From Salminus brasiliensis (taxonomy: Eukaryota; Chordata; Actinopteri; Characiformes; Bryconidae), in assembly GCF_030463535.1 (NCBI RefSeq), contig NC_132900.1, forward strand, positions 32,546,516 through 32,610,515: a stretch of 64,000 bases of DNA, in the 5' to 3' direction. A model generated the notes under the pieces. It ran no database searches. It saw only the letters and a program-made list of their open reading frames with translations, and was not told where the DNA came from. Shown here in pieces: positions 49,826-63,000 of this stretch. The first letter of the stretch is position 1; the number at the start of each line of letters is the position of its first letter. Both the position numbers and the translations under genes were made by a program.

Positions 49826-52800
49826 TCTTTAAAGGCTCTCTTCTCCACATATTTCACCTTGTGTTTCCTCTTGAACCTGTAACCAAAAAAACAACTTTTA
49901 AACTAAACAGATTTATAAAAAATATATATATCCTAACATCTCTACAGTATATTGAACATAAATATAGCGTGCTGAGATCTACTTTAAAGGGGAAGAGTCT
50001 TACTTGGCTCGCTCTCTGGGTTCAATGAGGTTCCTCTTCTGTAGGCTCTTAAACCGATCTTTGAGAACACTGCCCTCTGGCTGCAGGACAAAGATTATTA
50101 ATTAGACACCAAAATGAAAGACATGCCATAGACTTAAACATTATTTAATTACCAAATAATCAAATTATACACAGCAAATAATTACACATGTAAAATGTAG
50201 ATTCTTAAAATATTCTAAACTGAACAGCTGTCTGTCAGAAGGGTCGTTTGTGGTACAACAATTTCAGGCAGATAATGGTAACCTCTGCATCAGACATTTG
50301 GTGCTTGAGGGTACTGATCTGTTTAACGAGTGTTGATACTGGAGTACAGTACAGTCAGTGCTAATGTTGAAATCAGTCCTTCCTTCTCTACACTAAAACA
50401 GTGTCTGTGGTTGTTTTTCTGTGGAGTTTTGGGGTTTTCCTGTTCAAGCACACCCAATTCAACTCCCCTACTAAACCGTTTAATTCACAGGAGAGTGGAA
50501 TCAGGTGTGCTCGAGCAGGGAAAGCGTGAAAGGATGCAGACATCCAGTCCTCCATGAGCAGAACTGCCCAGCACTACCTAGCGCACCTCCCACAATGTAA
50601 GGAGTGTGTCAGCAGCACAGACAGACCTTGAGTGTGCGGAGAGACCCTGCAAGCTCATCGCTCAGCTGCACGTCGAGATCAGGGGCTTGAAACCTGCAAA
50701 AAGCACACCCCCCACGTCAGGATGGACAAAACACTTCAGCCAAAACGTTCCAGAGAGCATCCAGATACTTTAAGGTGAACCCAATGCAGACATTAGCAAA
50801 TCCAGTGCTCCCACATCTCTATAGCAACGCTGAGGAACAGGAGCGCCACACCAATTTAAAAATCAAGCTTTGGGACAAAGGCGTAAGAGGCGCCAGCACC
50901 AGGCTGTGGAACCGTTCTCTACAGTAGAACCTGTTACTGCAGCATATAAACACAGTTCGTTCCTCTGCAGGTGCCCCCAGACTTTTGGAGGCAGAACTAC
51001 GGTTCCCAAAACTCGTTAATTACCAAATCTAAAGACACCTGCTGGTGTTTCGTTAAATTTGTATACATTTTAATTCCCTGTTGCTGTCGACAACTTCATA
51101 TAATAAAGTGACTCCAAAAACCTGAACGGCACCAAAAGATGAGCAAAAGCACAGATACTGACTTCAGCCTGCCCAGGCGACGAGGCAGCGCTTTCTGAGC
51201 CTCCTGCCGGGTCTTGCGTTGGATCTGCCTCATCTTGGTCTTCTGCTCCCTTTTCTTCAGCTCCAAATCAATAGAACGCAGCTTGAAAAGCTGCTGCCGG
51301 CTGTCAATCATCTTCCGCGCCGCTGCCTTCTGCAGTTCCTGTTGTAGCAACAAACATCACCAAATTCAGACCGAGGAGCTGCAGAGACGGTTCGCCTGCG
51401 CTTACTCTCTCTGCCTCATTACCTTTATCCTTTCGTCCTTCTCCCTCTTCCTCTGTCGCTCAGTTTTCTTGTCCTGCTGCGCCGTTGGGCCGACAGCTTC
51501 ATCTTCAGCATCTTCTACCAGACCCGCCGTTTCCTGTACTGGCTCCTCCTCTTCCTCAACCAGCCCTTCAATCTGCTCTTTAAAGGTGCTCTCCTGCACA
51601 CAAACATACACAATGAGAAAGAGAGCACTAGAAAGCTGCCATCTCTGCCTTACGAGAGATGAAAGTGCGAGTCTGGAAAGCTGTACAGCTCGATGGAAAG
51701 ACGATGAGATGAATCCACAAGCTTCTCCAGGTTCCAGACATTAAGGAATGTTTAACATTCCCTTTACTATCAATAGAACCTCATAACATCCTTTAATATA
51801 TTAGGATATGTATGGGGTCACAGTAACATGTAGCAGCCAATAAGAAGGAAGGTGAACTGCTGGAGGCTGAAGTTTCTTCAAGAAAGTGAAGGAATCATTC
51901 AAACCACACCAGTTCTACAGTGCAGGAGCTCACTGCTCAACTACAGCTAAAACCAGACACTGTACACATGTGTAAGAGTCAGACCCAGGAGTCAGATTCA
52001 GGAGTCAGGGGACTGGATCTTTAGCGTTGGAGTTTATTCATGTGCAGACAGAACTTCATGCATAGTTTAGCTGATCACGGTCAGTCTAGTCCACAGAATG
52101 CATATGGTCAGGGTTTAAGTACACTGAGGTTAGGAGGAGATTAAGGACGGGTAAGTGGGGGATGAAGGTGATGGTACTTGGCCCATCAACATTAGGGGGT
52201 TGACTGTCATCACCTTGGGGGGGGTGATTGTATCACCTTACAGTTGAGACTTCAAAGGATCATACAAACAAGGGGGTGGGGGGGGGGGGGGGGGGGTGTC
52301 TACCCTCTGCAAAGAGTAATCTCCATAGAGACAATAGGACTAAGATGACCATTTGCTGACTCTATATGGCCGAGACCAACATTTACATTTAGGGCGTTTA
52401 GCAGACGCTCTTCTCCAGAGTGACTTACAGAAGAGCTTCACCGTTTACTGAAGAACCTCAGCTAGTTTAAAATTCAAAGATCCTCTAATCTTAGACTCTA
52501 CTAAAGAAAGTAAGGAAGTAAAATGTTAGAAAGGGGCACATTTTCCCTCAAATGCACTCACTTGTTGGGAAAGTGTTTACAGTCTCGGGTTTACCTGAGT
52601 CGCAAGCTCCCGCTTATTAACTGCAAGCTTTCTATCCAGCTTCTGCTCTGCCTTCAGCTTCGTCACCTCAACCTCATGGGCCTCCAGAAGCAAAGCCTAA
52701 AAGAACACAGCACAAACCCGTTACACACCAGTTCTAAACACTCAAACACAGCCGACTGACCAGCAGCGAGGGAGCTAGCAAGCTGGTCTCTTCCAATATA

Positions 52801-55181
52801 ACACCAGGTTACCTGGTGGGAAAAGAAGTCAGGATTGTAGGAGCCTCCTGGGCCGATGACTTCAACAGCAGGAAGAACTGAAGGCTTCTCGTTCATCTTC
52901 TCTGGTCTCTGCAGGAGAAAATACTGGTCTGAACTGTGGTACAGAGTTGATGCTTGTAGGAGATGAAATCCTGAGCATTTACCAACAAATCTACTTTAGT
53001 CAAACTAAATATGGCAGCTTTCTACGTTTTAACATTTCGATTAAATCCAAAAGGCTATTCTGACAGACTGTAGCCACAGGAGGTGCAGGGAGGCTCAATA
53101 TGGCTTCTGTATTGTTGCTGGATTATTTTTTAGATAAGTACTAAAGTTTTTGCTTATTAGAAAGTTTCCCCACAGTTCTCACCTTAACCAGCTTCTTCTT
53201 GGTCTGTTCAAGGTAGTAAGGGTCTGCGGTCTCTGGGCCTGTAAGACACGCTGTTCGTCACCTTCAGATCAACTAAAGAGCTAAACTACGGTTTACTGAT
53301 TAAAGACAAGCTCCTCAAGCTAAATTAGAGTTACTCACTGCCTGCACTCCAGAGGTCATAGAAGTTCCTGTCTGGGTCTTTACTGACTGCCGGCTTCTCC
53401 TTCACAGGCGCCTTTTGGAGACGTTTCCCTCGCCGTGGCAAAATGCCCATGTCTGCCAGCTTCTGGGCCTTCTGGGCCATTCGACGTTCTTTCTTGGCAT
53501 TGGGACGCTGATAGGCCAGGATACTGGACAGGAGAGGAGACCGAATAAGGACATGTATTAGATACTAAAACACGTCACTAAACCTTAGTCCTGGATCCGG
53601 TTAAGATTTGCCTGCGCTACACTTTTCCACTCCAAGCACCCGTAACCCAGCCGATTTTCAGATGGACAGGATTAAGCTCAGTAGCAGTACAGAGCAGGAA
53701 GACAAATCCAACACTGATCGATTGGATCTTATAATCAATATTACAGGTATGGGACTTCCTGCTTTTAGTCACCAATTAACTGAAAAATATAACAGCATGA
53801 GATCGCCCTCAGATCCTAAAGAACCGTTCACACAACAGTCCTCCAGGTCCCAAAATGTTGTCTTCACATTCCCAAAGAAATACTGGGAGCGCAAGGATGA
53901 GATCATCACCGGGCACAAACCTCCCAACAAACCCCAGTTCAAATATTGAGCCTTTCCACTCTGCAGCACGGTGCGGCACAGGGCTGGGACTGGGTTCGGG
54001 CTATTGGCTGTGTTTGAGGGATAAAACCACGTTGACACCCAACATGGGTCTGATCAGTCAAATCTGCTGCAGCCCAACAGCAGAGCCTTTTCAAAAGCTC
54101 TTAATCAGACATTACAGCTTCATATTAGAACTCAGCTCTGAACCGGACTGGTTATCGGTCCGGTCGTCTATGACGCTGCCACGCTCTGCCCAGTGGAAAG
54201 TGCTGCTGGTGTACATGAAGGGCTGCTTACTCTTTAGGTGGTGCAACATTGGAACTAGGCTGTAGAATTAAATCTATCCGAAGCGGCTTGGCGTCTTTAC
54301 CCTTCTTTCGGCTGGGACCTAGAGAGAGAGAAGACCAGACACTGATGACCAGGTGATTCGCAGTTAAATATCAAGACTGTTTCTGTGTCCCTCCTGAAAC
54401 ACACACCTGGCTCGAGAACACTTTCCTTATTCCCAGTGTCCACAAAGAAGAGGCTGTCGTCTGTTTTGTCCGCTATCAGACCTCTGTGGAAAAAGATGGG
54501 AAAGTACCAACAATTAAAAAGACTGTTCTGACCTTCACACGTTAATTACATCATTAATATAGTCAGCATAGCTGGTGTATTACACTGACATTGACTGTAT
54601 AAGGAAGTAGGTATGAGGAATGTGCTGAGTGCAGCAATGTTTTGAATATGCAGCCAAAAGGCAAATTAATTAATAGAGTAATAAGTGGTTCGTATGAGAT
54701 ATCTAATGCAAGGACACAGTAATAGCAATGTTATTATTAATTATTATTACTGTATAATAATAAATAGAAAAGGCTAAAAGCTCCCACAGGCTTTTTAAAA
54801 CCACGTGACCAACAGACCCCTAACGCACGTGGCACGTCGCTTGAACGTCTCTTCCTCTAAATGCTAATAATTCCTATCTATCTATCTAACCTTCATTAAA
54901 CACTGCTGTGTAAGACTCCAGGCTGGGTTTTATCTTCTAGAGAAAACTCTGCAGCTGTGAGGAAGGTCTGCTCACCCCGCGGCTCTCTCTTGGAGCCTCA
55001 CGTCGTCCAGAAACTCCTCCACCTCGGTAATGTCGCTGAATTTGTTCCAGTTCTTCTTCTTGTTTTTGTTTACCCGCTTTCTGCGGCCGACGGCTGAACT
55101 CCGACCGTCCGAATCCGCCTTTAGGGGAATGAAGCCCGGCTGGGAAGCCGCCACACGCCTGTGTCTCCTCGCGGCCGCCAT
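49816..55181 (-). CDS. nop53: NOP53 (GLTSCR2), ribosome biogenesis factor, 12 coding exons
   Basis: NOP53 is a nucleolar protein for 60S ribosome assembly; in mammals it also binds 5S RNP parts and stabilises p53. Coding exons, high to low: 54976-55181, 54407-54483, 54231-54318, 53339-53523, 53183-53238, 52813-52908, 52595-52696, 51423-51593, 51163-51338, 50627-50693, 50004-50080, 49816-49876. All junctions are GT-AG and phases join to 453 codons; human NOP53 has 478. Family landmarks: [64 protein letters not shown] and [20 protein letters not shown]. An acidic block of about ten Glu/Asp lies in exon 8, followed by basic, probably helical stretches. An in-frame ATG lies 32 codons upstream; I chose 55181 (MAAARRHRR) by likeness to the family start. 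Confidence 0.94.
52272..52296. repeat. Poly-G tract in nop53 intron 7
   Basis: Five G, a T, then about 19 G in a row, in the intron between exons 8 and 7. Such runs are length-unstable and hard to sequence. Confidence 0.95.
52380..52450. repeat. Fish SINE/LINE tail-type motif
   Basis: CATTTACATTTAGGGCGTTT then AGCAGACGCTCTTCTCCAGA and GTGACTTACA resembles a very common short repeat core of fish genomes. The exact family is from memory and unsure. Confidence 0.5.
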
Positions 55182-56370
55182 GTTCTCGCCCGGGAGAAGG
55201 CGGGGCGACGAGGTGTGTGGGCGGACCTTCGCTCTGAGCCCCGCCTTTATATCGGAGACGTCACGGCCGTTTCCCACATAACCCGCTAAACCCTTTAAAC
55301 CCTTCAGTTAGTCCTGACTGTCTGAAAGCTGGATTTCTCTGCAGTAAATCCTGCACCTGACTGTATTTTCTCATTTATGTAGTAAATAATTATTTATTTA
55401 ATGTTTTATAGATTCATGTGATTTTTTTAAAACTGTTGTTGTTATTATTTAGGACTGATGTTGCCGAGGGCTTACTCTACTGCTAAGTGCTGAACATGAG
55501 ATTACTAATGTACAGTTTTCTGTGTTTGTGGAGTAAAATAAAGAGTCAAATGTTTAGCGAATAAAAATCTACACCAAGTAATATTTCACCAAATTGTTAA
55601 TAACCGCTAAATGAATATCCCAGTTTATATTTGATCACCTACATAAAGCTGTATAAGAAAATAAACAGTAAAGTCCCTGACCCTTCAGACCTGCTCACTG
55701 AAGCTCCTGCAGGCAGGGGGCGCTGAGGGGGCGCTGAGGGGGCGTCTGATTCAGTCAGACCTGAAGACGAAGAGGAGGGGAGGGGGGATCCGCCATCACA
55801 CACATGTCCGGAAGTGGAGAAGTTGAGAGTGGAGTTTAATGAAAGCGGAGAATAAACAGAGAGTGTTTCACTGTTCCTGCAGCCTTACCTCACTCCTGCT
55901 CCGGCTTCTATTCCGAGAAATACCAGAGACATTTCCCACAGTGGAGCTCCGGCAGACCCTCTGTTTACACTAGAGATGCTAGCTGGCTAACTGGGTAGCT
56001 AACTACTGCAGCACCAGTCTCAGATACTGGAGGACCAGTCTCTCCAGTTTAACCAGTTAATCTAAGAGTTATTGCAGCTATGATGTTATTTTGAAGAATC
56101 ATTTCTGTCCAGGATCCTTTAATAGTTATAATAAGCCATCAACACAACAACCTGCAGTGCCTTTATTTATCTAAATACTTTTAAAGTGCATGCATTTTAA
56201 GCTGCATTTGTATTTGAATAAGATGTCAGATGTTTCATATTTCTACAGATGTACTTTGTCCACCCTTGGGTGTGTGTGAATTACCTGCAGCGTTGACCTA
56301 AAATAGTGTCTTCTTCCTGACAGCTGTGCAGCAGAGTGTGTGGAGGCCAGTGGACTTCAGCTGAAGCACA
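55182..56370. promoter_or_regulatory. Head-to-head nop53/atm promoter region
   Basis: The start codons of nop53 (minus) and atm (plus) face each other across 1.2 kb. The nop53 end is CG-rich (GCGGCCGCCATG context, GGGCGGACC at about 55210). 55720-55800 has GGGGGCGCTGAGG repeats and a GGGGAGGGGGG run. The atm mRNA probably starts near 55800 and may have a non-coding exon spliced to sequence around 56330-56370, but I cannot fix these sites. Confidence 0.55.
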
Positions 56371-59300
56371 ATGAGCCTCTCAGTGCATGAGCTGCTCCTC
56401 TGCTGCCGGGGGTTAGAGAATGATAAGGCCACAGAACGGAAGGTATTGGTTTACTGATTTCTCTGCTCCAAACAGTGGAGTGATAAACATGAGCTGTCTA
56501 GTTTAGTGAAGCTCAGACTGACACCCCTGCACTTTTCGTATTGATCTATTAATCTGAAAGAACCCGAAGAAAGATTACTGATCATTGAACGCTCCATTAC
56601 AGAAAGAGATTGATCGCTTCAAGAGGCTTCTTCGAGACCCTGAGACGGTCAGGGAACTCGACCGTACTTCTTGTAGAACCTCTAGGAACAACACCCAGCT
56701 CACTTGGGACGCTGTGTTCAGGTTAGCAGTAATGATACTGGTCAGCTGTCAGTTCTGCACAATCTGTCTGTCTGTCAGATAAAGTCCTGATGTGTTCTTT
56801 TCTAAATGACTTGACTCCAGGTTCTTGAAGAAATACCTTCAGAAGGAGACGGAGCTCCTGCAGTCCAGCAAAGCCAATGTGTCGGCCACCACGCAAGCGA
56901 ACCGGCGGAAAAAGATGCAGGAGATCAGCAGCCTGATCAAATACTTTGTGCGATGTGCCAACAAACGTGAGGCTTGAGTTTCTTCAGTTTTCAAGACGTG
57001 TGTTCCTGTAAAGAGCTTCTGTTTCAGAGAACAGAAATCTGCCCGTGATCTGTTGCAGAACCTGATCGTATTTGTTGGCCTGTTTTTTCATACTCTACAG
57101 TTTTTTTTCCTATTCTACAGTTTCTGTTGGTATTCATGTGGCTGTATCCTGGTTTTCCTTCAGGAGGTCCGAAGCTGAAGTGCGCAGATCTCCTGGCTCA
57201 TGTGGTGGAGGTTCTACAGAGCTCCTTCAGCTGTGCTGCTTATGGAGAAGATTATAGCAGCATGCTGCTGAAGAACATCCTCTCCGTCCGCAAGTACTGG
57301 TGTGAGATCTCCCAACAACAGTGGCACAGTGAGTGCGCCGAGTCATGGTTTCTTTCAGACACACACACACAAACGTACAGTGAACTCTGTAATGATTGGA
57401 TAGACAGTTTTTGCTCTACAGCTAACATTATTTATTTTTTATTTTAAGTGAATTTGGTGAAAATGAACTTGTGAATAAAGGAAAGATTACATTTATATTA
57501 TTTAAGAAGACCCAGTGTGTCTTCTTAAATAAATAAAAAATAAACATTTAATTATTTTTTTAAAATAATAATAAAAGATAAAAATACATTAAAATTCATA
57601 TTTCTGCATCTGAAGGTAACTTTGGAAATGATGTAGCTTTATGTGGTTTAAGCCTTTCTATTAGCTTCTCCATTTCTGATGTTGTCTAGGCCTGTTGGAG
57701 TTGTATTGTGGACTCTTCACTGGGTCCTCTAAGCCCATCAACCGGGTTCTAGTCAGCAGAATTATCCACACTGTGGTTCAAGGATGTTGTCTTCAAACCG
57801 AGGGATTAACACACACACTCTTCAACTTCTTCTCAGCAGCTCTGAGTAACACCAGGTACTGAAGCGGCGTTTTAACTTTTTTAAAATTGTTTTTATTGTG
57901 ATAAATTTTAGTATCTTCAGTATTTCTGCAGGGGTTATAAGGTCACATTTAAACTCCAGTTCTTCATAATTTCATTTATTTATGTGTTTTCTTTATGTTT
58001 TGTTTGCATTTTTCACTTTTTTCAATGTAGCTGCTTTTTTTGTTTTGGATGTTCAGAAGTTCTCGATTGAACATTTATAAACTCAAGTGAAAGTGTTAGT
58101 TTAGGGTTAGAGCTAAGGTCTGCAGGGTGTCTGTGATCCAGGACCAGGATGGAGAAGCCCTGCATTGTGCCGTTACCCTGACCAGAAACGTGTGGGCTTT
58201 TCACAGGGAGGAGAGGCAGCTGACTGTGCTGGAGCACCTGATCTCCGCACTGAATGTGTTCCTGCGCTCGGTGGCCATAAATTGTAGGAGACGGGTGTGT
58301 AGACTGGGAGAGGAGCTGCTGCCCTCTATTCTTTATGTGTGGAGCCAAAAGAGACCCAGTTCCACTCTGAAGGAGGAGATGGTGGAGTTCTTTAACTTGC
58401 AGATGTGTGTTCATCATCCTAAAGGAGCCAAGACCCTGGAGACGGGTAATGATGCTGCTGAATAATATCTTGATGAGATGCGGAGTTTGTTGGTGTTGAA
58501 TAGAGTTTGACATTTTTGTAGTTAACGCCACAAATACTGAGACCATGAGAAGCAAAACCACTGATCACCAGCCGTGCGCTTTAGTATAACGAAGAACAGT
58601 GCCACAGCACGTTCTGAAGCAGGGGTCAAGTGGCTGCAGGTCTTTTTTCCAGTCAGGCTGAAGAACAGTTGGTTGATCAGACAGATGATCAGTCGCAGTT
58701 TTTAAACTGTTCTTTCTCATTGGTAATGGAAGCCTGCAGCTGCGCTGGCCCTCTCTGAATAAGATCCCTGAGACTAGAGTGTTCATGTCGCTATTTAGCT
58801 TCGTGAAGGCCTTTCTCGTTAACTGCTGAATTAAAGCTCTGTATTGTGCTCTGAAGTCTGCAGTGATGTGATGTGTCTCTTGTCTGTGCTGGTGCAGGTG
58901 CTCATGCAGAAGACTGGTCAAAATGGCAGAGTCTCCTCTACAACCTCTATGATGCTCTAGTAAGTGAGATTAATCAGATCGGCAGTCGAGGAAAGTACGC
59001 CACAGGAGCTCGTCACATTGCCGTTAAAGAAAACCTTGTTGAGCTGACTGCGGACATTTGCCACCAGGTGAGCAGTGGCTTCCCCATCTCAGTCCCGCAC
59101 CTCCAGTGCCACACGAATCCACCACTGTGTCAAATTCAGTGAAGCACCTTGTGACTCTTCATACAGGTGGAAAGTTGTGTTCAGTCAGCAGGGTGGTCTT
59201 TACCGCTGTCGGTGGGTTTAGTGCCATGTGTTAAGACTGTATCTCTAACTGTTTCCAGCTGTTCAGTCAGGACTTGCACATTGTGGAGGTACGAGGCCTA

Positions 59301-60029
59301 CAGAGAGACAGCCCGCAGAGCAGCAAGCGCAGACGCGTGGAGCTGGGGTGGGAGGTCCTCAGAGACCGTCTGCAGCCCCATCACAGTGACTTTGACATGA
59401 TTCCATGGTAACGTTTCAAAATGAGACGATGAGACTTTTGGTTTTGAGGGGGAACAGGGGTGTTGAATTCGACTCCCGGGGTGAGGCCTAAAGACATCGC
59501 TCTCTGCAAACATGTTGACCCCAAGCTTCAGGTTCCGTCCCTGAATTCCTCTGTCTTCTGCGTCCGTAGGCTACAGGTGACTGCTGCTCTGACCTCCAGG
59601 TACCCCTCCATGCTTCCAGCTCATGAGCTGCTTCCTCTGCTCTCCCTGCTGTGTCAGCTGCTGGGTGAGCAGCAGCGGCGTGGAGAGAGGGGACCCTATG
59701 TGCTCCGTTGTCTGAAGCAGGTGGCCCTCTGCCAGGCCGCTAGCTCCGGAAGCTCTGAGACTCAACAGGGTGAGCTCGACCGGCTGTGGAGCAGAGTGTG
59801 GGCCATGGGCGTGCGGGGGGTCAGCTCAGCTCAGACTGAGGGCCTCTGTCTGGAGCTTCTGCGCACCATGGTGCAGTGTTCTCTAGTTCCTGTGGATAGA
59901 GAGTTCTGGAAGCTCTTCTCTGCTGCTGTCTGCAAGCCTTCCATGTGGGTCCTTTTGTTGGCACCATTTTCCTTCATCACATTTGGATATAAGTCATTTT
60001 AAAATCCAGTCTGGAACTGGAGGAACTGT

Positions 60030-60080
<51 letters not shown>

Positions 60081-63000
60081 GACGAGTAGGCAATAAGAAA
60101 CACTTTTGGATTTTCTTTTTCTTTTTTAAAGTTAAGTGGATTTTGATTATAGAGATTATTGATCATATTCTGTTTTAACATTTAAGACTCAGTTCTGTCA
60201 TTAGATTCATTTAAAAAATCATCTTCACATTTGTTTGTTGGTGTTTAGTAAAATTTGATTTGTTAACATTAAAGTGTTTTCCTGCTTTGCTCTCTTCTGT
60301 TGTCCTCCAGTCTTTCTACCCTCAGCCTTGCGCAGGCCTTGAGTAAGTGCTCAGTCCCCAAGAGTTTGCACAACAGCAAGCTTTCCTCGCCTCTGCTGCT
60401 CGAGGCTGGAAGACCTCAGTGTCTGAAGGAGAGCATCATCGACTGGCTTCTGATGAACGAACAGAGTGATGATGTAGAGGATGTCAGGCATCACCCTGCC
60501 ATCTGCAGGTCCATACTTCTAACTTCACCCTGAAATGATTAATTATGAGCAGTTTGTACTGAGAGCTTTCTTCTTTCTGGTTGAGATGAAACTCATGAAC
60601 AGCTGAGACCCCTTAAACCCTAGGTTTATGTGGGAACAGTTTGGTTTACCTTGTGGAGTCCCACAGGGTTCTAATGTAGGACCCATTCAACTGATGTTAA
60701 ATATGCAGTTACAAGAGTGAAGAACTGAAGTGTACATACAACCCCTTCATTTCTGTAGTCCACCTCCTCGAAACACCACATTATTGTAAAACAACATTCA
60801 TTTATAGGATTTTGTCATTTGTGGTGTGTGGGGTTTTGTTTATTGTTTATTTATTTACTTTTTTTGTCTTTGTTAGAGATTTCCCACTAAACCTTATTCC
60901 AAGAATTCTTGTGGCTTTGACCCTGAAGGACACCATGGGAGGAATGGTATTTTTGATGGACTCTCTTCAGCTTCAGTGGTGAGTGTTTCTTTTTATCAGT
61001 GCAGGACAACATGTAGTGGTCTTTGACTTCTTTGGTCCTATTACTCTGTATATAAAGATTTAAGACCAGGTGTGATCCAGTTCAATACAGTCAAGACTTT
61101 GACCTTTTCTCTTTGGTCTGTTCTCCAGCCTCTGTCCTCCAGAGCAGCCAGTAGCAGCAGAGTCGAAAAGGATCTTGCGTGAAATCGAGGCTCTTTACCT
61201 GCAGTTCAGTTTTGATGACCCGGCCTCCCTCACTGCGATCAGAGCAGGCAGGACCTGCAGGAGAACGGCTCACGGTCCATCGGTGCTCTGAAGACTCGTC
61301 TGGAGCAGAGCCTTCTGTCTGTCGCAGACCACCTGCTGAACTCCTACTCTCCTGATGTGAGTTGAGTAAAATGACATTTTTTAATATTTAACACAGATCC
61401 AGCAAAACTGCTGAATAAGAGACTGGATTTCAGAACCCAAAGCTGTTAATGATATAAATAAAGATATATTATAGTAATTTCTGTTTGATAAAGAATTTGA
61501 AACTGGTAGCTGTATTTAACTGTGTCCTTGCTTCCTGTAGGCTGATGAGAGTGTGTTTAAAAGTATTTCAGATTTTAAATAAATAAATTTAATTAAAAGA
61601 TTTCTTTATTTATATTTTTAAATGATGAATCTGTTATTGATTTCTATACTACCCAATCATTCAATAAAACTTTGTTCAAACATAAAGTTTCCAAAGAAGG
61701 TTTAAAGACTGAGGCACTAATATATGATGCGTTAGCCTGAGACAGCCAGCGTTCCCCAAGGCAGTCCGGATAGGTCTGATTCTGCATGCGGTTGATATAG
61801 CTCCTCTTCTTCTGGACTTCTGGACAAAGCCTACTCCATCACATATTGTTGTCCAATGTGTTTGATTGAGTTCTGCTTCTATCCAATCAAAACAGTACTT
61901 TTAGTTGACATACCCACATCCAAATCTGCTTCGATGGCATTTTAAAAAATCTGCTCACATCCTCAAACCTAAGATATCGACATGCTCTTGCCAAGCACTC
62001 GCCTCTCTTTCACCCCCGGTTGCTCGTGCAATTTTTAAATGCTTTTATATAAATCTATCAGAATTTCTGCTTCTCTGTGTAAGGCTGATTGATTCTGTGT
62101 TGGTTTCCGTAGAGCTCGGTCACTCCTCCTGCATACATGGTGCACTGTTTAGGGCTGCTTACTGGAGTCCTGGGTGCCTTTGTCTGTGCTGGAGTGGTCA
62201 CTGAGGAAGATGCCGCCCATAGCTCTCTGTTTCACAAAGCAAGGTAAGACCAGCTCAAACCGCCAGCGTCCTCCTCTACCTCTGCCTTATCTGTGCTGTT
62301 GGAGTCGAGTAAAGGGTAACTTCACTGCCTTCTGCTTGGCAGACTGGGGTTTAACTCCACACCTGGGTAAACAAAAATAAACTATTCGTTTTGCTCCCTC
62401 TTCTACATTCAGAAATGCCTTCAAAAATCTCCAGAAGTTTCATCACTGGAACTCTGTTGTGTGTCGCAGGGTTCTGCGATGATTTTTAAAGCTTTCTCCA
62501 TTACTTGCAGGCTTTAGCCCAGGACTTCACGAGTATGTGTCCTCTGCTAAGAGCAGGTTTTCTGAGGATGAGACTCTTTCCACTCTTAAATCTGTGACGC
62601 TGTTATGCTCAGGAAGTATTACCATGAGCATTAAGGTAAAGCTCAAATATCACTTTTATAACAATATCAAAATCAGTATGTTGTTAATTCTAAAGAGGAG
62701 GGGCTTAAAAAGTCTGTTTCTCTCTGGCAGGACAGCGTCTCTACCGTTTCTCGCAGTTTGTTCATAAAGGCTTTACCTGGTAGGCTTCTCACGAACTGTC
62801 GGACATATGCAAGCTCATGGTAAGTCACTGCAGGTAGGTTTGATTGAGTTTAGGGCTGCAGCATTTATTTAATTATGCCTGTTGTTTGATAATAAATATA
62901 ATTGATGTTAATTAACCTCCTCGATTAAATATATTCCATATGTAAGTAGCAGCGTGCACGTCTGTAAATTTCACAACTCGTATTAGTTGTATTTCCTGTG

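Noticed and set aside
58022-58561. 179-codon minus-strand open frame
   Set aside because: It is antisense to atm exon 6 and its flanks and has no recognisable domain.
61541-61582. Possible extra atm exon (acceptor, then [12 protein letters not shown])
   Set aside because: It stops after 13 codons, has no donor and no counterpart in vertebrate ATM; exons 12 and 13 join in phase without it.
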